DNA of 64,000 bases from Apricaphanius iberus (Eukaryota > Chordata > Actinopteri > Cyprinodontiformes > Aphaniidae): positions 682,001 to 746,000 of the forward strand of contig JAPXFQ010002804.1 in NCBI GenBank assembly GCA_028564705.1, given 5' to 3'. The notes beneath the pieces were generated by a model. It saw only the letters and a program-made list of their open reading frames with translations, was not told where the DNA came from and did not search any database. Below, in pieces: positions 39,769 through 51,181 of the stretch (position 1 is its first letter; the number at the start of each line of letters is the position of its first letter). A program made the translations under genes and the position numbers.

Positions 39769-41775
39769 CTGGGAGGGAAGCGGCAGGAATATTGAAAAAA
39801 AAAAAAAAAAAAAAAAGAAGAAATTTTTAGATGCACCAAAAGATGAAAATCCTTAACAAAAGTAATTGTTTTGACTCCTGGGTACAGATTTTCTTATCTA
39901 AAAACAGTAAAATGACTTGGTGGAAGACAGGATAGGAGTCTTATTGGCTAGTAATACTAGTCAGCTGCAGAGGAAAAAGGGTGACCCGAGAGAGCAAAGC
40001 AGAACAAAGCTAACGACACAGAGAACGGGGCGTTCGGTGACCCTTTGGTTTTTTGCAGAAGGCAGTGAAAAAGGGAGCAGCTTCACCAGGATGCAAAGGA
40101 ACAGGAACTACTTTTATGGAAAATCTAGGGAACTAAACAAATACAAGGAAGGTGAATGGAAGACGATAAAGTGGCTCAGCAGGTGGCCAGGAGCTCAGGA
40201 GGAAATGCAATCGTAGATGCTTAAAGCAGGGACTTTGTGAAGTTTGACAGTTTTGTGCTTGCAAGTGCCCCCCTCAGGCCAAAGGCGTGAATGCAGCCTG
40301 AATGGAAATTTCATGCTTGAGGCTCACACACATGCTGCATTAGAGCTGATGAACGAAGGAACAGAAACAACAGCTGAGTCAGTCTTGGACAATTTACAGA
40401 TGGATGCAGGCATGACTTCAACTGAGGTAAGAAAAGTTACTGCTGTGTACGTTTAGTTGGGGTCTGGGCTTCTGGAGTTCAGTTGGTGCTAAAAGCTGCT
40501 CTTTTTCTTATGCACAGCTGAATCCATCCTTCAGTTATCACTCGCTCCGCGGTTGTTTATGATGGGGACAGCGCATTCTACTCAGTGTGAACGTGCATGA
40601 CGCCATTATGCTGCATTTGGAAAGCACTCTAGGAATCTGCCTGTTCAACTCATGCGCTCGTTATTTAAGTGAATTTACAGGCATACGGAGCCAACCGCAG
40701 TGAAACGGCCGGGGCCAATTCTACTGACCAGTATTACTGGAGCATGTATAAGGAAGACATTTTACATGCTTAAATATTTATTTGTGGTTAAACGTATGCA
40801 TAGTCCCTTTAATACAGAAGCAGGGGTATTAAAAACAGAACAAGTTATGTAAGTGCCTTTTATGAATAACTGTAAATATTTAAGTATTGTTATTAGTACT
40901 TATTAGTAGGGCCCGACCATATTGATTTAAAACAGTAGTCATAGCTGATATAATGACTGATAAATGTATTGATCTCAATAACGCAAAACATTTAACACAT
41001 TTCAAAAAGTAGCACTGAACATAAGCCATAAACTCATGTTTAATGGCGGTTGGCAAGCAATATTTAATGCATACTTAATATGCTTGACTTATTTTTACAA
41101 AGTATAAAAAAAAAAAACTATTTAGAACTAAAGATTTTGTTTAAGAAAATCCAGTTGTAAATTTTGTACCAGTTCCCTACTCTCAACAGTGGGCTTCAGG
41201 AAACTAACTAACAAGTTTCCAGTCTCTTCTTAAAGACAAAAGTACTATTTCCCTGTAACATGTTTCCCCTGTTTAAATTATTTATAATTCAACTCGTATG
41301 AAAAAAACCTAATCTAGATCTAATCATTTCCTGCTTTCTGTTTCGTTTGGTTTTCCTCATCATACCAACTTTCCTTTGAATGTTAGCAAGCCTCTCTTCT
41401 AAGGGTTATTTTACTTGGACATGTCGTACCACACAGGTTTTGCAGACTGTTTTTATCGTTGTCGATGTCATTAGGGTGCTAATTATCATGTGACATAATC
41501 TGGTGACTTTCTGGGTCATATTCAGCTACTCTGTGTCAGTGACAGTTGTCCGCACTGATTAAGTCACCCAACAGAGAAATGTCATTGAACGGAATCCCCT
41601 AGTTCTAAAAAACAGAGCCATTGGTTTTAAACCACAAAGGCTCTGTGCTGTAAATGCATTTGGTCAGTGAACAATGTGTCCTTTGTTGATTAATTATGAC
41701 TTTGAATTAATGGTATAGACTTCTAACGGAAAATTATATGGGCTCAACAAAAAAAAACACCCAACCACGCAGGCC
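39769..41775. other. trappc9 intron, nothing firmly recognised
   Basis: It starts with a poly-A run (39797-39817). GGGCCCGACCATATTGATTT near 40911 looks like the end of a hAT-like element without a partner. The open frames at 39917-40216 and 40244-40456 have no family features. Confidence 0.35.
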
Positions 41776-41904
41776 TTCAAGTGCTCCACTGGGTTCCACC
41801 ACGGACCTTATTTGGCCAGGGAAAAACCCGGATATTATTCCCTGGTCTATTCTGCACACTTTGTAGAGATTTAAAATATTTTTCATTATTTAAACAACTT
41901 TACG

Positions 41905-42320
41905 CATGCTGCTCTGTTGCACATTACAACCTGGGTATGCCACTTTATCTGTATTTTTTATCTTAATAACTGCACAGTATTCTGTTTGTATAACTATGTC
42001 CATAATGTACCTTATATTTCTCTACTCTTAAACTGCATTTTACGACCATTTACAATGCATCAAAGCCCAAGTTTAGCTTTGCAGAACATAATAGACATAT
42101 GTTTAATATATGTGTGACAAACGTTGCAACGATCGCTGAGGAATTGCTGTGGTTGGAGTCTGCATGATCCGGGCACGACCTCACATCGATGACTCATCGC
42201 AATGTCCTGGGATTCCTGACATAGAAAACTTTTAACTGGTTGGAATGTTTGTATAATTGTATGAAATGACTTTTGTTGTAAATTGGCGCTTTATAAATAT
42301 AAGTTAATTGAATTGATCCA
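41905..42320 (+). repeat. Interspersed repeat with LINE-like 3' tail
   Basis: GCTCTGTTGCACATTACAAC, CTGGGTATGCCACTT and GTCCATAATGTAC recur in the same order at about 61973-62064, so this is a dispersed family. Its 3' end (GGCGCTTTATAAATATAAGT, then TTGAATTGAT at about 42285-42316) resembles LINE tails in fish. No coding part is present. Confidence 0.55.
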
Positions 42321-42739
42321 TTAGGTCCACATGGACACAAAACTATAATTATGCTTTCCAAATTTACAGTTTATCTATAGATTGACTGAGGAGGAGGATG
42401 ATGATGAAAATTAAAATTGGAGTATGGATGTTTTTTATCGTTTTTCTGAGATGGCTGCTGTTTGGTTTTATTAATACACTGAAAGAAAAAAAAACTTGAT
42501 TTCTCAGAATATCATTTCTGATTTCTGTTTAATTTTCATTTGGTATGACTTAAAAATAACTATCATTATTACTTATTAATTATTTTCAAATTCAGAAGAG
42601 TAATTAATTCAATTGTTAATATCTCAACGATTTTAAAGTCATTCATTTTGTACTTGTGAAAGCCTATCTGAAGTTTATTTAACTCTTCATCCTAACCACA
42701 TGGAGAACAGACTATTTAACTATGTTGAAATCAAAGTCA

Positions 42740-43410
42740 CATGGCCCAGTCTGGCTGTGTGTCCTTGTTTCTGGAAATCAAACTACTTTCATCCTAACAT
42801 GCATCAACAAGGTTCCAGTCAGAACAGGCCTCGCCTCGGTCAACCAAAGAAGTCAAGCATCACATCCTACTGCGACAATTCCACTCTAGTTACTAGGAGG
42901 TCAGCCATAAATAAAGTTATCCACACAGAGTCCAGAAGTTTGCTTTCAGGCTCAAAAGTAAAACAGACCAAGTCTGGAGAATGACTGTTTTTCATGGCCT
43001 GTTTGAAAGCTGCTTTACAGTCAAGCACAGTGGTGAGTATCATGACTTGGTACTGCATGTTTGCTACTGACTGTGGCAGCCTACAGTTCATATAGGGAAC
43101 TATGAACACCAGCATATTCTGTAACATCCAGAACCAGGGTATGCCCCGGCCCCACCCCCCTCCCTTTTGGCAGTATTCCTATACGACAACGAGCCCAAAC
43201 ACGAGTTAAAATGGTCTACAGAACTAAATCCTGTTGACAGTCTGTGGAGTTGACACGGCGGAGTGGAAGAGGATTCCAGTGCTAAGCTGTGAAGCGCTAC
43301 TGAACGTCATGACTAGAAAGTTAAGGCACCATTGAAACCTTGGGTACCACTTGGACGTTTTAAACTTTGGCCTGTACTCACATTTGCTGCCAGACATATT
43401 TATACCCGAT
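42740..43410 (+). pseudogene. Tc1-like transposase relic, heavily mutated
   Basis: Out-of-frame plus-strand segments match the family seen at 12783-14189: a GTMNTSIFCNI segment, a QYSYTTTSPNT version of the NDPKHT box, then EWKRIPVLSCEALLNVM and RKLRHH. The downstream non-coding part (43360-43400) is also similar. No terminal repeats remain. Confidence 0.6.
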
Positions 43411-43544
43411 ACTCTGGTAGACTTGGCTGGATTAGGGACCAAAATCACAAAATTGCTTTACTTGTTGATTGTTTTGGTCGTATTTACCCAAAATGCCCAG
43501 CGCTATAGTCTGCTGAACCTAGACCTACGTTTTTAGACGAATTA

Positions 43545-43665
43545 GAGCGCATTTTTTTGGTGTGTGACAGAGTTCGATTGCCCATTCAGACCAGACTTTC
43601 TGAGCTAAACGAATTGGAGTTTAATTAAGGCGGACTAGCCAGGGCTGGTGTCAATGCACCCTTAG
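43545..43665. repeat. End of a non-autonomous DNA element
   Basis: GGCGGACTAGCCAGGGCTGG followed by TGTCAATGCACCCTTA is the inverted-end pattern of short fish DNA transposons. The other end is not resolved. Confidence 0.4.
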
Positions 43666-43865
43666 ACAAAAATGGCTTCTACAGTGTTATCCCATGTAAT
43701 ATGTAATAAAATATTCACAGTAATCTGAGGGGTGCGTTCATTTTTTTTGTAAGACGCTGTATTGGAGCGCTACGTTTGGTCGGGAGTCGGGATGAAACTG
43801 GGAAAAGCACCTTTAGGGCAGAACCAGGCATGGACCGGTGATGGTACTGGCATCACGGAATGGTG

Positions 43866-44406
43866 AGGTTAGGGTCGAGCAATATATTGTTTAATCACTT
43901 TTTTTGTCTTCATGTAGATTACATTTTTGGAATATAAAGGGGGGAAAAAACATTTCAGCAATACATCTTTTGGTTTTTGATAGTTCAAAGAGATGTCAGC
44001 CTTCCATCTTGTTTTATAAGCACGTATTTATTCAGACTTTGAATTCAGGACAAATGAAATAAAAGCAAGCTTTGAAAATATTATCCGTCATTTTTCTTTT
44101 CTTTTGGAGAACAGAAATGGAGCAAAGAATTTATCTCGAAAATCAAATTTGGCATGAAAAAGATTTTATCTTTAATGTATATCTCCCGGCCCTAATCTCC
44201 TCCCACTTAATGTTTCTGAAACAGTTGTGTAATGTCTGATAACATCTTCAACTTTTGGTATTAAACCTTTAATTAAAATAAAAACCCTCTGATATCCTCA
44301 AGGGAATGTTAAATAATTTGTTTTTTTTATCATGATTTATCGATATCGACTTATATAAAAAGATATTATCAGGATAGAATTTTCGTTCCATATTGCCCAG
44401 CTCTAG
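43866..44406. mobile_element. Non-autonomous TIR element of the GGGCTGGGCAATAT type
   Basis: The left end TAGGGTCGAGCAATATATTG and the reverse complement of the right end TAGAGCTGGGCAATATGG are imperfect inverted repeats about 540 bp apart. The interior is AT-rich without coding capacity. No clear target duplication was seen. Confidence 0.55.
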
Positions 44407-44861
44407 ATGACATTTCCTGGGGTCTAAAGCCCAAGCCCAAGAAAGTGCCAGACTGAGTGGAGTTTTTTCTGGCTGTGTGTTTTTCTTTAATAAAAAAATC
44501 ATTCATTTGTATTGTTGTACATATAAGTACTATAAAGCTGATGGATTTTTACACCAGCTTTTATGATGCCGTGAGAGCCTATTGCCGGCCCATGCCCACA
44601 GGTGGAGCTAGTACTAGAGGGAGCAGTGTAGGGGGAACTCACTTATGGGGGTCTAAACTCTCACCTTTTGACACCCAACAATAAACTCACAGGACAGTAT
44701 GAGAGAAATAAAAAGAAAGACAAATAAAGCGAGACAATAAAACAGAAAAAAAGAATTTTGAAAGAATTTTAGAACAGATAAGCCGACATAAAAGCAAAAA
44801 GATCCAAGAGAATCGCAGAAGATTTCAGTTGAGGAGGTAGGATGTCAGAGGAAACTCTCAC

Positions 44862-45463
44862 CTGCTGTCTGTGTCCAAACCCACAAAATCTTTCTTTTCG
44901 AAAGGCACGCAGAGCAGCTGTAACTTGTCCCCAGACTTATCCGTAGCCCGATCCAGCCGCTTGGACTCCAGAACAATAAATATGGACTCTACAAAGTCCT
45001 CCACTCTCCTCTCCACGTCGGGGCACTCCTCGAAGCCGGGGTAGAAGGCCACGTCGGTGCGCTGCTGCTCGGCGATCTCCCCCCGCAGCCCGAACACCAG
45101 CAGGCGCGAGTCGTAGAGGGTGGAGCTGTACAGCTCCTTCTGGCCGTGGAAGCGCTCGGCCGTCTGGGGCCAGTCCTTGGCCGAGTCGCACGTGGTGATG
45201 GAGATGAGTCCCACCACTTTGCGGTGCGTCTGGAAGTCGCCCCACTCGTTGTTCTCGGGCAGGTAGTGGTGGCGGTAGCGGATGTAGAGGAGCCGCTGGG
45301 AGTCCCTGATGTTCACCTGGCTCACGCTGCAGATGCGCTTGTAGATCTTGAAGAACTGGTCCTCGGGCACAATGCCCACCGGCTGGACCACCACCAGCAC
45401 CGTCTGGTGGTCCTCGGCGCACTGCATGTAGTCAGGGACGCTCATCTTCATACGCTGCTCTGT
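44862..45463 (-). CDS. trappc9: trappc9, first recognised coding exon (codons 1-196 from ATG 45451)
   Basis: TRAPPC9 (NIBP) is a scaffold subunit of the TRAPPII tethering complex, which acts as an exchange factor for Rab GTPases at the Golgi. In mammals it is also linked to NF-kB signalling through NIK and IKK-beta. The exon has acceptor CCTCATAG|AC at 45465-45464 and donor GACAGCAG|GTGAG after 44862. The text [20 protein letters not shown], then [20 protein letters not shown] and [20 protein letters not shown], ending [12 protein letters not shown], is diagnostic. ATG at 45451 or at 45445 (MSVPDY, the usual mammalian start) is the conventional start. The exon is markedly GC-rich, so long antisense and out-of-frame open frames overlap it; these are shadows. 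It leaves in phase 2. Twelve bases before ATG 45451 are open in frame and join exon 47199-47059. Confidence 0.96.
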
Positions 45464-46190
45464 CTATGAGGAACAGGAAAACGGTTGTGTTTAAATTGAA
45501 GCTTATGATTATGACGGCGAATTCGGGCCATTGTAGATAAGGGGGGGGGGGTCATTTCTGCCAAAAAACTGCATATTTTCACTCAAATATACTCAAGAAA
45601 CAAACTTGGAAACACTGTCGTAAAGTGGTAAATTTGAAAGAGAAAACTCAGAGATTTTCAAAAATTAAAAATCTATTTAAACTAAAATATTTTCAGACAT
45701 TGTAAAATCAGAAAGAAAAAAAAAACTTGCTGATATTTTAAATCAGTTATTCCCAGCTTACAAAGTTTCAAATTTACAATATTTACATCTGGGTTAAGGA
45801 TACAACGATATAACTTTTTTTTCTTCAAATCGATATGATAACCAGGCTGAGTACTTCCGATACCGAGTACCAACAGCGATACTTCTACCGCACAAAAAAA
45901 GGCAATGAATCAGAAGATTTTTTTTACTTTGTTCTTTGCTTGTTATGACAAATGATGGCGAATTAGATTTAAAAAATGAAATGTCAATAAATGTTAATTA
46001 AAATGACAACAAAACTAAAACTTCAAGTAACAATGAACATTTTCCGAGAAACTATTGCAGAGTTTTCACATTTTGAGTGTTAGTTCAAGATACCTATTAA
46101 CTTTAACTGATAACAATATGAGTGCATTAGGCCGGTATTGGCCCGATTCCGGTATTGGCAATGGTGCATCCCTAATCTGGATAATTTCCA
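45464..46190. repeat. trappc9 intron with a hAT-like element
   Basis: G10 lies at about 45541-45550. From about 45796 (GGATACAACGATATAAC) through CTTCCGATACCGAGTACCAA to 46120-46175 (GGCCGGTATTGGCCCGATTC, ATGGTGCATCCCTAAT) the text resembles a hAT-like non-autonomous element rich in GATACCG/GGTATTG. The ends are imperfect and no transposase is seen. Confidence 0.45.
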
Positions 46191-46399
46191 AAGTATAAAT
46201 GCAGTTCCTTTTCCGGGATCAGAGCGACTTCTCCCAGGTTCCGACTTGCCATGAATGCCTCGAACGGGACAGACTGCAAGAGGGAAGCTTCAACATGGCT
46301 GCATCAAGTAGGTCTCACTGCAGCCGCTTCATTGAAATTATCCAGATGATCATCTTTTTAGATTTAGCACTTAATTCTTATATAAATCTTATTTTATTT

Positions 46400-46532
46400 G
46401 AATGATTTCATGTTTTATACTTAATTGATGTTTTTATCATGTTTGGTTTCGTTACCACCGAAAAGCACCTCGAATTACCCTTTGTTGAAAGTGTGCTATA
46501 TAAATAAAATTGCCTTGCCTTGTCTTGTACTT
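46400..46532 (+). repeat. LINE 3' tail (same family as 20545-20625)
   Basis: TTACCCTTTGTTGAAAGTGT, GCTATATAAATAAAATTGCC and a TTGCCTTG-type terminal repeat match the tail of the LINE ending near 20625 and lie in the same orientation. No coding part is visible upstream. Confidence 0.6.
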
Positions 46533-47058
46533 CCAGTATTTTCTATCTGATTCTCAATAAACTTCTGTGTTTTTGTCTGATAAATTAGGGAGGTTTTTTT
46601 TCTTTCAAGTTTCTGACTACAATGTCATTAGATGGGTTAATTTAAACATAAAAATATCTGCTTTTAGCAATGGAATTTTTCAATGTTTCTCAAATTTATC
46701 ACTAAAACCAAAATGCTCAAGATTTTTCTTGAAAATATGTCAATCTAAAATATCTTAGGTTTTTGGCAGAAATGTACTTCTCCAGTTTTGTCCTTGCTAC
46801 AATTGCATTAATACTCCATCATATGTAATAAATAGTTTAACTTCAGACAGAGAGGAAAACAAGGTGTCTTTTTATTTGGTGCATGTAAAGCACTTATTTC
46901 AAGCAATGCACAAATAAAGTTTTAACAAATCTGTTCTTGGTGTAGAAAAATCCCAGCTCAGATCTGACTTCTATATGTTTTCACAAATTACAACTGTTTA
47001 AATTCTAATTTCTTTAGGCTACTTTAGGTTTGACAAGTCTCAGCATTTTAACCTATAC
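46533..47058. other. trappc9 intron spacer
   Basis: AT-rich, with no exon or element recognised. Confidence 0.35.
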
Positions 47059-47199
47059 CTGATCAACAGTGGTCCAGTCTTTAAAGGTGGTGTAAAAGCC
47101 CTTTATAGGAGCACAGAAGCTGTGCATTCCACACAAGAAGGAACCCCAGAATGTCCCATTGACGCTCACTGATGCTACACCTGCTGCTGTCTTTGCAAA
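47059..47199 (-). CDS. trappc9: Putative upstream trappc9 exon, in frame
   Basis: The acceptor TTGTTTACAG|TT is at 47201-47200 and the donor GATCAG|GTATAG follows 47059. The 141 bp are 47 stop-free codons in phase 0 (FAKTAAGVASVSVNGTFWG, then CGMHSFCAPIKGFYTTFKDW, ending TTVDQ). Joined to 45463 they read ...[15 protein letters not shown] without a break. The first in-frame ATG is at 47127, which would add 27 residues to the ATG at 45451. Alternatively this is 5' UTR that happens to lack stops. Its splice sites and frame agree with coding, but I recognise no homologous domain. Human TRAPPC9 has, as I recall, been numbered from a longer isoform with extra N-terminal residues, which makes an extension plausible. 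Confidence 0.5.
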
Positions 47200-47516
47200 C
47201 TGTAAACAAGACAGAGTGGCTGCTAAAAGTGTCCGCGGGAAACATATCGGACTGACCGAGCACAACTTGTTTTTTTTTTTTTTCATATAAACTGAAAAAT
47301 ATTAATTTATGCGCTAATTCGACACAGCTTCCATTCAGTAATATTCTGCTACCAATTACTACAACTAGCTTAGCTTAGCTGCTTAATAAAAGCCGACGCT
47401 GCCAACAGCTGTTAAACAGCAACGATACAGAGGCTGAGAGCAGAACATGTATATAATTATCAGCATAGCCACATTTATTCTTTAAATGAGCAATATTAAT
47501 TAGAAGCTGACATTAC
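47200..47516. other. Putative first intron of trappc9
   Basis: A 317-bp interval between the two candidate 5' exons. It contains a poly-T run (47270-47283), and nothing else is recognisable. Confidence 0.35.
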
Positions 47517-47610
47517 CTCAGCTGTGGTGTCTGTCAGAATGTACAGCTTCCGTAACTGAGCCACAGTTTAACCAACATCCGGTGAAGCAGTAGAGGAACA
47601 TCCGGGAAGA
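47517..47610 (-). promoter_or_regulatory. trappc9: Putative trappc9 first exon and core promoter region
   Basis: The donor GCTGAG|GTAATG follows 47517. The 17 codons before it (47567-47517) are open and in phase with exon 47199, bounded upstream by a TAA at 47570-47568. They contain no ATG; the third codon context ACTGTGG has GTG where ATG might be expected. Upstream the minus strand has two CCGGATGTT boxes (near 47577 and 47601) that resemble ETS/GABP sites common in TATA-less housekeeping promoters. The transcription start was not located. Confidence 0.4.
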
Positions 47611-47620
47611 GTTTCAAACT

Positions 47621-48630
47621 AAAAGCCCCAAACGTATTATTATTATCTTTTTTTTATTTATTTTTTTATTGAACAAAATCAAGTACAAACATCTTGTAGA
47701 AGTACAGAAACACTGTGTAAAAGAACAAGATAACAGCATAAGGTAACAGAATAAGGGGCATACACACACTTAATTAAATAAAAGATAAGGCTAAAGGCTT
47801 ATGAGATTCAATTCAAAATACAAGAAACATAGATAAGTTAGAACACATTTTTTGGTCACGTTCAGATTTAAAGAGTCTCAATGAGGAGTAGTAAAGTTTA
47901 AATTCGTTTAAAAAAATGATCAAAACAAGGGGCAGCATTTCTCCACTTACAACAATGGATATGGTATTTAGCAAGCAATAAAACAATATTCACAACGTCG
48001 GATGCTTTTTTCCCCAGATCGTTAAAATAATATAAAACATGGGTAATGTGGAGATCTAGAATGTTAGCTATTTTAACAGACAACCAATCTTTAATATCAC
48101 TCTAAAATTTAAATGAAACGGGACACACAAAAAATAAAGGATCTAATGATTCTTCAGGACAATCGCAAAAGGCACAATGGGATAATTCAAACTTAAATCG
48201 TAAAAAAACAGTCACTGGGTAGATTTTGTGACAAATTTTAAAGTGAGTCTCTTTGACTTTGGAAGAGATGCGCCTTCTCTAGGCTACTATCTCTGGGTCT
48301 ATTACTGATGGCATTCTACTAAAGTAATCACCAAACAGCTTCGATTTAAAAGCAGTTGTAAGAACCGAATTACTGCATTTTTTGTAAGTGAGTTTACAAT
48401 CTCCTATTTTTAAGTTGGGAAGAGTTGGTTTGACGTTAGAGTAGCCTATGTTAGTGTGTTTTGAATAAGAAAGGTCAAGGCAGCCGGGACAGCTTTACGT
48501 ATTTTCAAGAATTCACCGAAGGGGCAATTAAAATTATACTTTTTGACTAATTCTTGGTAATTTAGTAGAATACCATCGTTGTCCATCAGGTCAGATATAA
48601 ACAGAACACCTTTGAAAAAGCCCCAAACGT
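47621..48630 (-). mobile_element. 5'-truncated L1-like LINE with 15-bp target-site duplication
   Basis: AAAAGCCCCAAACGT is repeated exactly at 47621-47635 and 48616-48630. Between them the minus strand carries the C-terminal end of an L1-type ORF2 (KVKETHFKICHKIYPVTVF, ELSHCAFCDCPEESLDPLFF, VLYYFNDLGKKASDVVNIVL), interrupted by stops. A short 3' region runs into an A-rich tail, seen as T-rich on the plus strand at 47647-47672. At 980 bp it is strongly 5'-truncated. It points in the trappc9 direction, and its 3' end lies about 120 bp upstream of the exon-1 donor. Confidence 0.88.
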
Positions 48631-48805
48631 GATCAAAGGTTTTTGTCCGTTGAACGAATGCTGTTGTCTGGTAACCCGAGCAGATGTGGTAGGCTACCTA
48701 CATGATTATAAATGAAATGATTGTATATTTTTATTGGTACGTAAATGGATCAATTAATAGTAATGTCACGCAAGAGGATTAGGTTAATCGGTGACTTAAT
48801 ATATA

Positions 48806-50381
48806 CAGACGTGGACAAAATTGTTGGTACCCTTCATTAAATCAAAGAAAAACTCATAATGGTCATAGAAATAACTTTAATCTGACAAAAGTAATAATAA
48901 ATAAAAATTATATAAATGTTGACCAATGAAAGTCAGACATTGCTTTTCATCCATGCTTCAACAGAATTATTTAAAAAATAAATGCATGAAACAGGCCTGG
49001 ACAAAAATGATGGTACCCCTAGAAAAGAATGAAAATAATGTGACCAAAGGGACATGTTAATCCAAGGTATGTCCACTAATCAGCATCCTAGGTGTCTACA
49101 ATCCTGTAATCACTCAGTGGGCCTATATATAGGACTCCAGGTAGTCACTGTGTTGTTTGGTGACGTGGTGTGTACCACACTCAATATAAACCAGAGGAAG
49201 CAAAGGAAAGAGTTGTCTCAGGAGATGAGAAAGAAAATCATAGACAAGCATGTTAACTGTAAAGGCTATAAGACCATCTCCAAGCAGCTAGATGTTTCTG
49301 TGACTACAGCTGCACATGTCATTCAGTAATGTACGATCCATGGGACTGTAGCCAACCTCCCTGGACGTGGCTGCAGGAGGAAAATTGATGACAGATCAAA
49401 GAGACGGATAATCCAAATGGTAACAAAAGAGCCTAGAAAGACTTCAAAATAGATCCAAGCTGAACTTTATGCTCAAGGAACATCAGTGTCAGATCGGAAC
49501 ATCCTTCGCTGTTTGAGCCAGAGGACAAATCATTAAAAAAACAGACTGGAGTATGCCAAACTACATGCTGACGAGCCACAAAGCTTCTGGGCGAATGTCC
49601 TGTGGACAGATGAGACAAAAATTTAACTTTTTGCCAAGGCACTTCAGCTCTATGTTCACAGACGGAAAAATGAAGCATATCTAGAAAAGAACACGGTCCC
49701 TACTGTGAAACATGGGGGAGGCTCGGTTATGTTCTGGGGCTGATTTGCTGCATCTGACACAGGGTGTCTTGAATCTGTGCAGGGTACAATGAAATCTCAA
49801 GACTATCAGGGGATTCTAGAGAGAAATGTGCTGGCCAGTGTCAGAAAGCATGGTCTCAGTCGCAGGTCACGGGTCTTACAACAGGAAAATGACCCAAAAC
49901 ACACAGCTAAAAACACCCAAGAAGGGCTAAGAGGAAAACACTGGCCTTCTATGAGCCCTGATCTCAATCCTATTGAGCATCTTTGGAAGGAGCTGAAACA
50001 TGCTGTCTGGAAAAGGCGCCCTTCAAACCGGAAACAACTAGAACAGTTTGCTCATGACAAGTGGGCCAAAATACCTGCTGAGAGGTGCAGAAGTCTCATT
50101 GACAGTTACAGGAATCATTTGATTGCAGTGATTGCCTCAAAAGGTTGTGCAACTAAATATTAAGTTGTGGGTACCATCATTTTTGTCCAGTCCTGTTTCA
50201 TGCATTTATTTTTTAAATAATTCCGTTGAAGCATGGATGAAAAGCAATGTCTGACTTTCATTGGTCAACATTTATATGATTTTTATTTATTATTACTTTT
50301 GTCAGATTAATGTTATTTCTGTGACCATTATGATATTTTCTTTGATTTAATGAAGGGTACCAACAATTTTGTCCACGTCTG
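48806..50381 (+). mobile_element. Full-length Tc1-like transposon with matched 213-bp inverted repeats
   Basis: Left repeat 48806-49018 and right repeat 50169-50381 are near-perfect inverted copies, each 213 bp. Each has an outer direct repeat (GTGGACAAAATTGTTGGTAC) and an inner version (CTGGACAAAAATGATGGTAC), the IR/DR layout also known from Sleeping Beauty-type elements. The flanks are TA-rich (TATATA on both sides), consistent with a TA target duplication. A transposase relic on the plus strand fills the interior. The total of 1576 bp is normal for an intact Tc1-like transposon. Confidence 0.95.
49180..50163 (+). pseudogene. Tc1-like transposase with in-frame stops
   Basis: One reading frame runs the length of the gene but is broken by about five stops, at roughly 49327, 49450, 49533, 49623 and 49741, with no obvious frameshift. 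It has an N-terminal helix-turn-helix (ELSQEMRKKIIDKHVNCKGY, KTISKQLDVSVTTAAHVI), the GR-rich linker (LPGRGCRRKID) and a second DNA-binding region. The DDE core is recognised from LWTDETKI (first Asp), ENDPKHTAKN (second Asp) and MSPDLNPIEHLWKEL (Glu). All three catalytic residues are kept, so it died by nonsense mutation. Ends of the element are much better preserved than the gene. Confidence 0.92.
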
Positions 50382-50383
50382 TA

Positions 50384-51180
50384 TATATATGTGGCTAGAG
50401 AAGCCTGAAATATACTCCAGTAAGAGTAGCACTACTTTAGCATATTTTGACTCAACCGAGACAGTTGGTGCTGGGGCTCGAACTGGCAACCCTCCAATTA
50501 AAAGCCGAACTTGGGAAATTAACCATTTTATTTAGGAAATGAAAGAATTTACTCACATTAATCTTACCAACCCTTTGAACAATCTGAGGAAGGCCATCAA
50601 ATGAGTCCATGGATTCTTGAAAGCCTTAGAACACTGTCCCAATTCAGACTATCAGACAATCAGACTATAACTATATCATGAAGAAATAGCATAATATGAA
50701 CATATAAATTCTTCACTATAAATTTTCTCATAAAACTACATTTACTGCTACCAAAATTAGCATGGAACACTAATAAATATTTTATTCAATTAAGCTCAAT
50801 TCAGAAATACTTTGTTGATAGCAGAGAAAATAAGAGTTGTGACTCTATACTAATTTATTATTCAGGGAGCTGTTGATCATGAGCGCTGTGGTCAGGAAGG
50901 ATCTCCTGTAGTGGTCTATGTTGCAGCGAAACTGAAGATGCTTTGTTGTCGATAGTCTCATGAAGAGGATGCTCAAGGTTTTCCATAATTTTCTTGATTT
51001 ATGAAGAATCATTTTATTGCATAATGATCTCCTGAGGTTTTCCAGCTGTCCCCAGAACAGAAAGCAAGCTTAAGTTAAGGTGATTTTTTCCACACCCAAA
51101 CAACTCACAAATGTTGAATTATGAGTATTTCTGCAGAGGACGGGTCTCTGAATTATACTGGGAGTCTGAGGTGTACAGAG
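50384..51180. other. Upstream flank of trappc9, nothing recognised
   Basis: AT-rich with a short (TA)n at 50382-50391. No exon or element is assigned. Confidence 0.35.
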
Positions 51181-51181
51181 C

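Noticed and set aside
44937..45422. Long minus-strand open frame rich in Ala/Gly/Pro, and a plus-strand frame at 45146-45469
   Set aside because: Both overlap the GC-rich trappc9 coding exon in other frames and are shadows of it.
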